NCBI GenBank assembly: GCA_964620645.1
Contig: CAZUHU010000149.1
Span: 1 to 9,359, forward strand
Direction of reading: 5' to 3'
From: Bog-950 sp964620645
GTDB taxonomy: Bacteria > Bacteroidota > Bacteroidia > Chitinophagales > LD1
Length of the DNA stretch: 9,359 bases
This document shows, piece after piece, positions 6,679 through 9,359 of this stretch (position 1 is its first letter; the number at the start of each line of letters is the position of its first letter). Both the position numbers and the translations under genes were made by a program. A model generated the notes under the pieces. It was not told the origin of the DNA, did not search any database, and saw only the letters and a list, made by a program, of their open reading frames with translations.

Positions 6679-6755
6679 GATGTTAAAGGCCGCTTTTTAA
6701 ACAACAGAAGCCCTTCTTAACACACAAAGGTCTTATTCCTGTTAATTGCCGGGCG

Positions 6756-6765
6756 CGAAATTTCG
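6756..6765. promoter_or_regulatory. 10-base palindrome between the protease operon and the AsmA gene
   Basis: CGAAATTTCG is a perfect palindrome in the 125-base divergent gap. It sits between a TTG at 6746-6748 and TGTATTTC at 6771-6778, a weak -33/-7-like pair pointing toward the AsmA gene, so it would fall where an operator could act. ATTTCGGTG (from 6760) and ATTTCGTTG (from 6774) form an imperfect direct repeat across it. No known regulator is recognised. Confidence 0.2.
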
Positions 6766-6791
6766 GTGCCTGTATTTCGTTGAGGATTAGA

Positions 6792-9359
6792 ATGACAGAG
6801 CAAAATAACAACATAGCCCCTACAGTTAAACCCTTTAAGCGGTTTAAGAAAGTTATGGCCTGGCTGCTGGGCATTGTTGCCGGCCTCTTTTTGCTGCTGG
6901 TTTTGGCGGGTATGTTATTAGAGAGTAAGGTAAAGGGGAAAATAATCGCTGAAATTAACGAAAACGTGAGCGTGCCTGTAGAGGTTAAAGGAGGCATTGA
7001 TCTTTCCCTTATCAGGCATTTTCCTTATGCCTCCTTAACATTTAAGGAAGTAACAATTGATGACAAACTGCAAAAGGGTAAAAAGCTTTTAAAGGTTAAG
7101 GAGTTTTCGTTGTTGTGTAACATCTATAGCCTGTTTGGCGATAAGGTGGAGTTTTCTAAAGTGTTGGTGCGCGATGGAGAAATAAACATTTACAGAAACG
7201 AAGCCGGAAAATCAAACCTGGATATTATCAAACCCGGAAACGACACAGCTAAAACGAAGTTGTCCATTGCATTAAAGAAGGCAGAAATAAAACGCGTTAA
7301 GTTCAGTTTTGTAGATAAAGGACAGGGAACAGAAGTGCTTGCCCAACTTAAGCGGGCTTTACTTAGTGGCGATTTCGGCGAAAATATTTTTGAATTGGAT
7401 GCCGAGGCACAGGTACATATAGATAGGTTAAAAACCGGTTCGCAGGATTTTTTACAGGGCAAGGATGTAAAAGCTGAGCTGACCTTAACTATCGATAAAC
7501 TTAAAAAGCGATACGACTTCAAGAATGGAAGTATAGCTATTGATGACAGCCGTTTTGACATTAATGGATTTGTTGCGCAACAGAAAAACGGTACGCAGTT
7601 AAACTTTAAGTTGCAGAACGAAGGCAAGGATATGGCTAACCTTATAGCCCTGTTACCTGCTAATATTAAAGACCAACTTCAACAGGCGGAAGGTAGCGGG
7701 GAATATGCTATAACCGCTACCATTAACGGCTTGCTCAGCAAAACCAGTACGCCCAAAATAAGCCTGACAGCTGATGTAAAAAACAGCGAGCTGAAATTGG
7801 GTAAGTATAACAAGTTGTTGAAGGAGGTTAATGCCTCGGCTAAATATGAAATGGATGAATACGGCAATGATAAGATTGTTATCAGCAATTTTAATTGCAC
7901 GCTAAACGCCCAGCCATTTAACTTTAAGCTTACCATTGATAAACTGAAGGACCCGGCATTTGATTTTTATGCAAACGGAGTTTTAATGCTGGAGGAGTTA
8001 AGCTCCTTTGTGCCTGATAGCATAGTACAGGATATAGGCGGCAGCATCACGTTTACTAACTTTCATATAAAAGGCCGTAAAAGTGATTTTACTGACGTTG
8101 AAAATTCGACACTTACAGGTAGCGGCAAGTTTAAGCTGAATGAAGTGGAGTTCCGCAATAACGGCATTACCTATGGCAATATTGGCGGAGTGCTTACCTA
8201 TGATAACCGCATTATTGAAGCGCAAAACTTTACGCTGAACTTTCTGAGCACTGACTTTAACTTTAGCGGGACCATTGATAATCTTTTTGCCTTTGCTTAT
8301 AACCTGAGCCAAAAGCGCGAGGCCAATGGGGTGGTGCTTGGCGTTAATGGTAAGGTAAAGGTTAACACCTTTAACCTATCGGGCATTATGGAGGCCTTTG
8401 ATAAAAAGAACAGGCCCGCAGCACAACAAAAAGGGAAGATTAACGTGCGCGAAGTCCTCAGCATGCAAGGCAACCTTGAGCTGGACATTGAAAGATTCAT
8501 TTACCGCAAAATGGAGTTTAAAGACTTAAAGGCCAATTTGCAGGTAGCGCCGGGAGTAATACAATTCAATCAGTTAAGCACCCGTGCTATGGCGGGCGAG
8601 GTGCGTACCAATGGCCGCATATCCTTTTCACCGGATAATACCCTTACCCTGCGCTGCGATGTTAGAATGGTAGACATTGACGTGCCAACTATTTTTGCGC
8701 AGTGCGAAAACTTTGGCCAAACTACTTTGACCGATAAACACTTAAAAGGCAAGCTAACCTCTGCCATTAACCTGAATATTAGCTGGCTAAACTATAAGGA
8801 CCTTGATGAAAACGGCTTAAGCGCTATTATAGATTTTAATATACGCGATGGAGAGCTGATAAAGTTTGAACCGTTAAGGGCGGCTTCTAAATTTATCAGG
8901 GTAGAGGAGTTAGAGGACATTAAGTTCTCTGAACTGGCTAATACGGTTAAAATTGAAAACAGACGAATTGATATACCTGAATTTGAAATTAAGAGCAGCG
9001 CCCTTAACCTCATGTTTTACGGCTATCATAATTTTGATAACACAATTGACTACCATTTTAAAATCAACCTGCACAAACTGCTTGCACAAAAGTTCAGAAG
9101 GAATACCAACGACCTGCAATTTATGGAGGATGACCCCTACGAAGGGTTAAACATTTACCTTAGTATGAGTGGCAAGTTAAGCGACCCGCAAATTAAACTG
9201 GATAAGGCCAGCACCCGCAATAAAATTAAAGAGGACTTTAAGAAGGAGAAAGAAGTATTGAAGAACCTTTTAAACAATACACCCCAACCAATTGATGAAA
9301 AAGAGAGAAAGCGGGAGGAGAAATACTTTGATGTAAAAGAGCAGCCACAGTTTTTGGAT
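6792..9359 (+). CDS. AsmA-family membrane-anchored protein (3' end missing)
   Basis: An uninterrupted frame of 856 codons runs to the window edge. A basic cytoplasmic tail (1-20, FKRFKK) leads into one transmembrane helix (about 22-43). The AsmA N-terminal region follows, with IRHFPYASLTFKEVTI (74-89) typical of Bacteroidota AsmA proteins. Then comes a long series of beta-strand repeats (phrases like 'GSGKFKLNEVEF' and 'LQGNLELDIERF'). A conserved C-terminal AsmA-like region lies at about 680-770 (FNIRDGELIKFEPL, then the IDIPEFEIKSSALNLMFYGYH stretch), and a charged tail from about 805. Families related to AsmA form hydrophobic grooves for phospholipid transfer or outer-membrane homeostasis, so an envelope-spanning lipid role is inferred. 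The tail suggests only a few codons are missing. ATG 6792 has GAGG six bases upstream (6782-6785), an unusually good ribosome-binding site for this phylum. It is divergent from the protease operon. Confidence 0.9.
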   Translation, partial: MTEQNNNIAPTVKPFKRFKKVMAWLLGIVAGLFLLLVLAGMLLESKVKGKIIAEINENVSVPVEVKGGIDLSLIRHFPYASLTFKEVTIDDKLQKGKKLLKVKEFSLLCNIYSLFGDKVEFSKVLVRDGEINIYRNEAGKSNLDIIKPGNDTAKTKLSIALKKAEIKRVKFSFVDKGQGTEVLAQLKRALLSGDFGENIFELDAEAQVHIDRLKTGSQDFLQGKDVKAELTLTIDKLKKRYDFKNGSIAIDDSRFDINGFVAQQKNGTQLNFKLQNEGKDMANLIALLPANIKDQLQQAEGSGEYAITATINGLLSKTSTPKISLTADVKNSELKLGKYNKLLKEVNASAKYEMDEYGNDKIVISNFNCTLNAQPFNFKLTIDKLKDPAFDFYANGVLMLEELSSFVPDSIVQDIGGSITFTNFHIKGRKSDFTDVENSTLTGSGKFKLNEVEFRNNGITYGNIGGVLTYDNRIIEAQNFTLNFLSTDFNFSGTIDNLFAFAYNLSQKREANGVVLGVNGKVKVNTFNLSGIMEAFDKKNRPAAQQKGKINVREVLSMQGNLELDIERFIYRKMEFKDLKANLQVAPGVIQFNQLSTRAMAGEVRTNGRISFSPDNTLTLRCDVRMVDIDVPTIFAQCENFGQTTLTDKHLKGKLTSAINLNISWLNYKDLDENGLSAIIDFNIRDGELIKFEPLRAASKFIRVEELEDIKFSELANTVKIENRRIDIPEFEIKSSALNLMFYGYHNFDNTIDYHFKINLHKLLAQKFRRNTNDLQFMEDDPYEGLNIYLSMSGKLSDPQIKLDKASTRNKIKEDFKKEKEVLKNLLNNTPQPIDEKERKREEKYFDVKEQPQFLD

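Noticed and set aside
6683..9119. Series of leftward frames opposite the AsmA gene.
   Set aside because: All lie antisense to one continuous 856-codon frame with clear AsmA features; their Ser/Leu/Phe-rich composition is what the complement of this gene produces.

Overview
The window looks like ordinary chromosomal DNA from a member of the Bacteroidota. The clearest sign is a secreted protease that ends in a type IX secretion (Por) sorting domain, a system confined to that phylum. A Bacteroidota-style pair of heterodisulfide-reductase-like genes, a long Bacteroidota-type AsmA protein, the near absence of Shine-Dalgarno sites, and TAnnTTTG-like promoter elements all agree. I see no mobile element, CRISPR array, rRNA, tRNA or large repeat.

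Layout, left to right. Positions 1-57 hold the start of a leftward gene encoding a signal peptide. It is divergent from a rightward pair: a membrane protein fusing a cytochrome-b-like (HdrE/DsrM-like) part to a two-cluster ferredoxin part (266-1582), and a cytoplasmic two-CCG-domain HdrB/HdrD-like protein (1627-2424). Together they look like a membrane redox module that could move electrons between the quinone pool and a cytoplasmic thiol/disulfide or similar couple. A hairpin-plus-T-tract terminator closes this pair. Next come a leftward DUF1801 gene (2505-2894) and a divergent rightward DUF1295 / steroid-5-alpha-reductase-like membrane protein gene (2976-3863).

The rightward DUF1295 gene meets a leftward two-gene operon tail to tail, and the shared tetramer CTAG supplies both stop codons. 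That operon encodes a large lysyl-endopeptidase-type (Lys-C-like) protease with a pro-region, a CARDB-like domain, a second beta-sandwich and a T9SS C-terminal domain (4327-6666). A small putative lipoprotein of unknown function (3860-4327) follows it, coupled by a TAATG stop/start overlap. Divergent from the protease is a long AsmA-family membrane-anchored protein (6792 onward), which runs off the right end probably only a few codons before its stop.

The most interesting item is the translationally coupled protease and lipoprotein. The lipoprotein has no function I recognise and could be a partner, chaperone or inhibitor of the protease. The protease keeps the Lys-C triad and, by remembered alignment, the Lys-specificity aspartate. 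It appears to have Thr where Achromobacter protease I has His210. I did not find strong evidence for a wholly new system.
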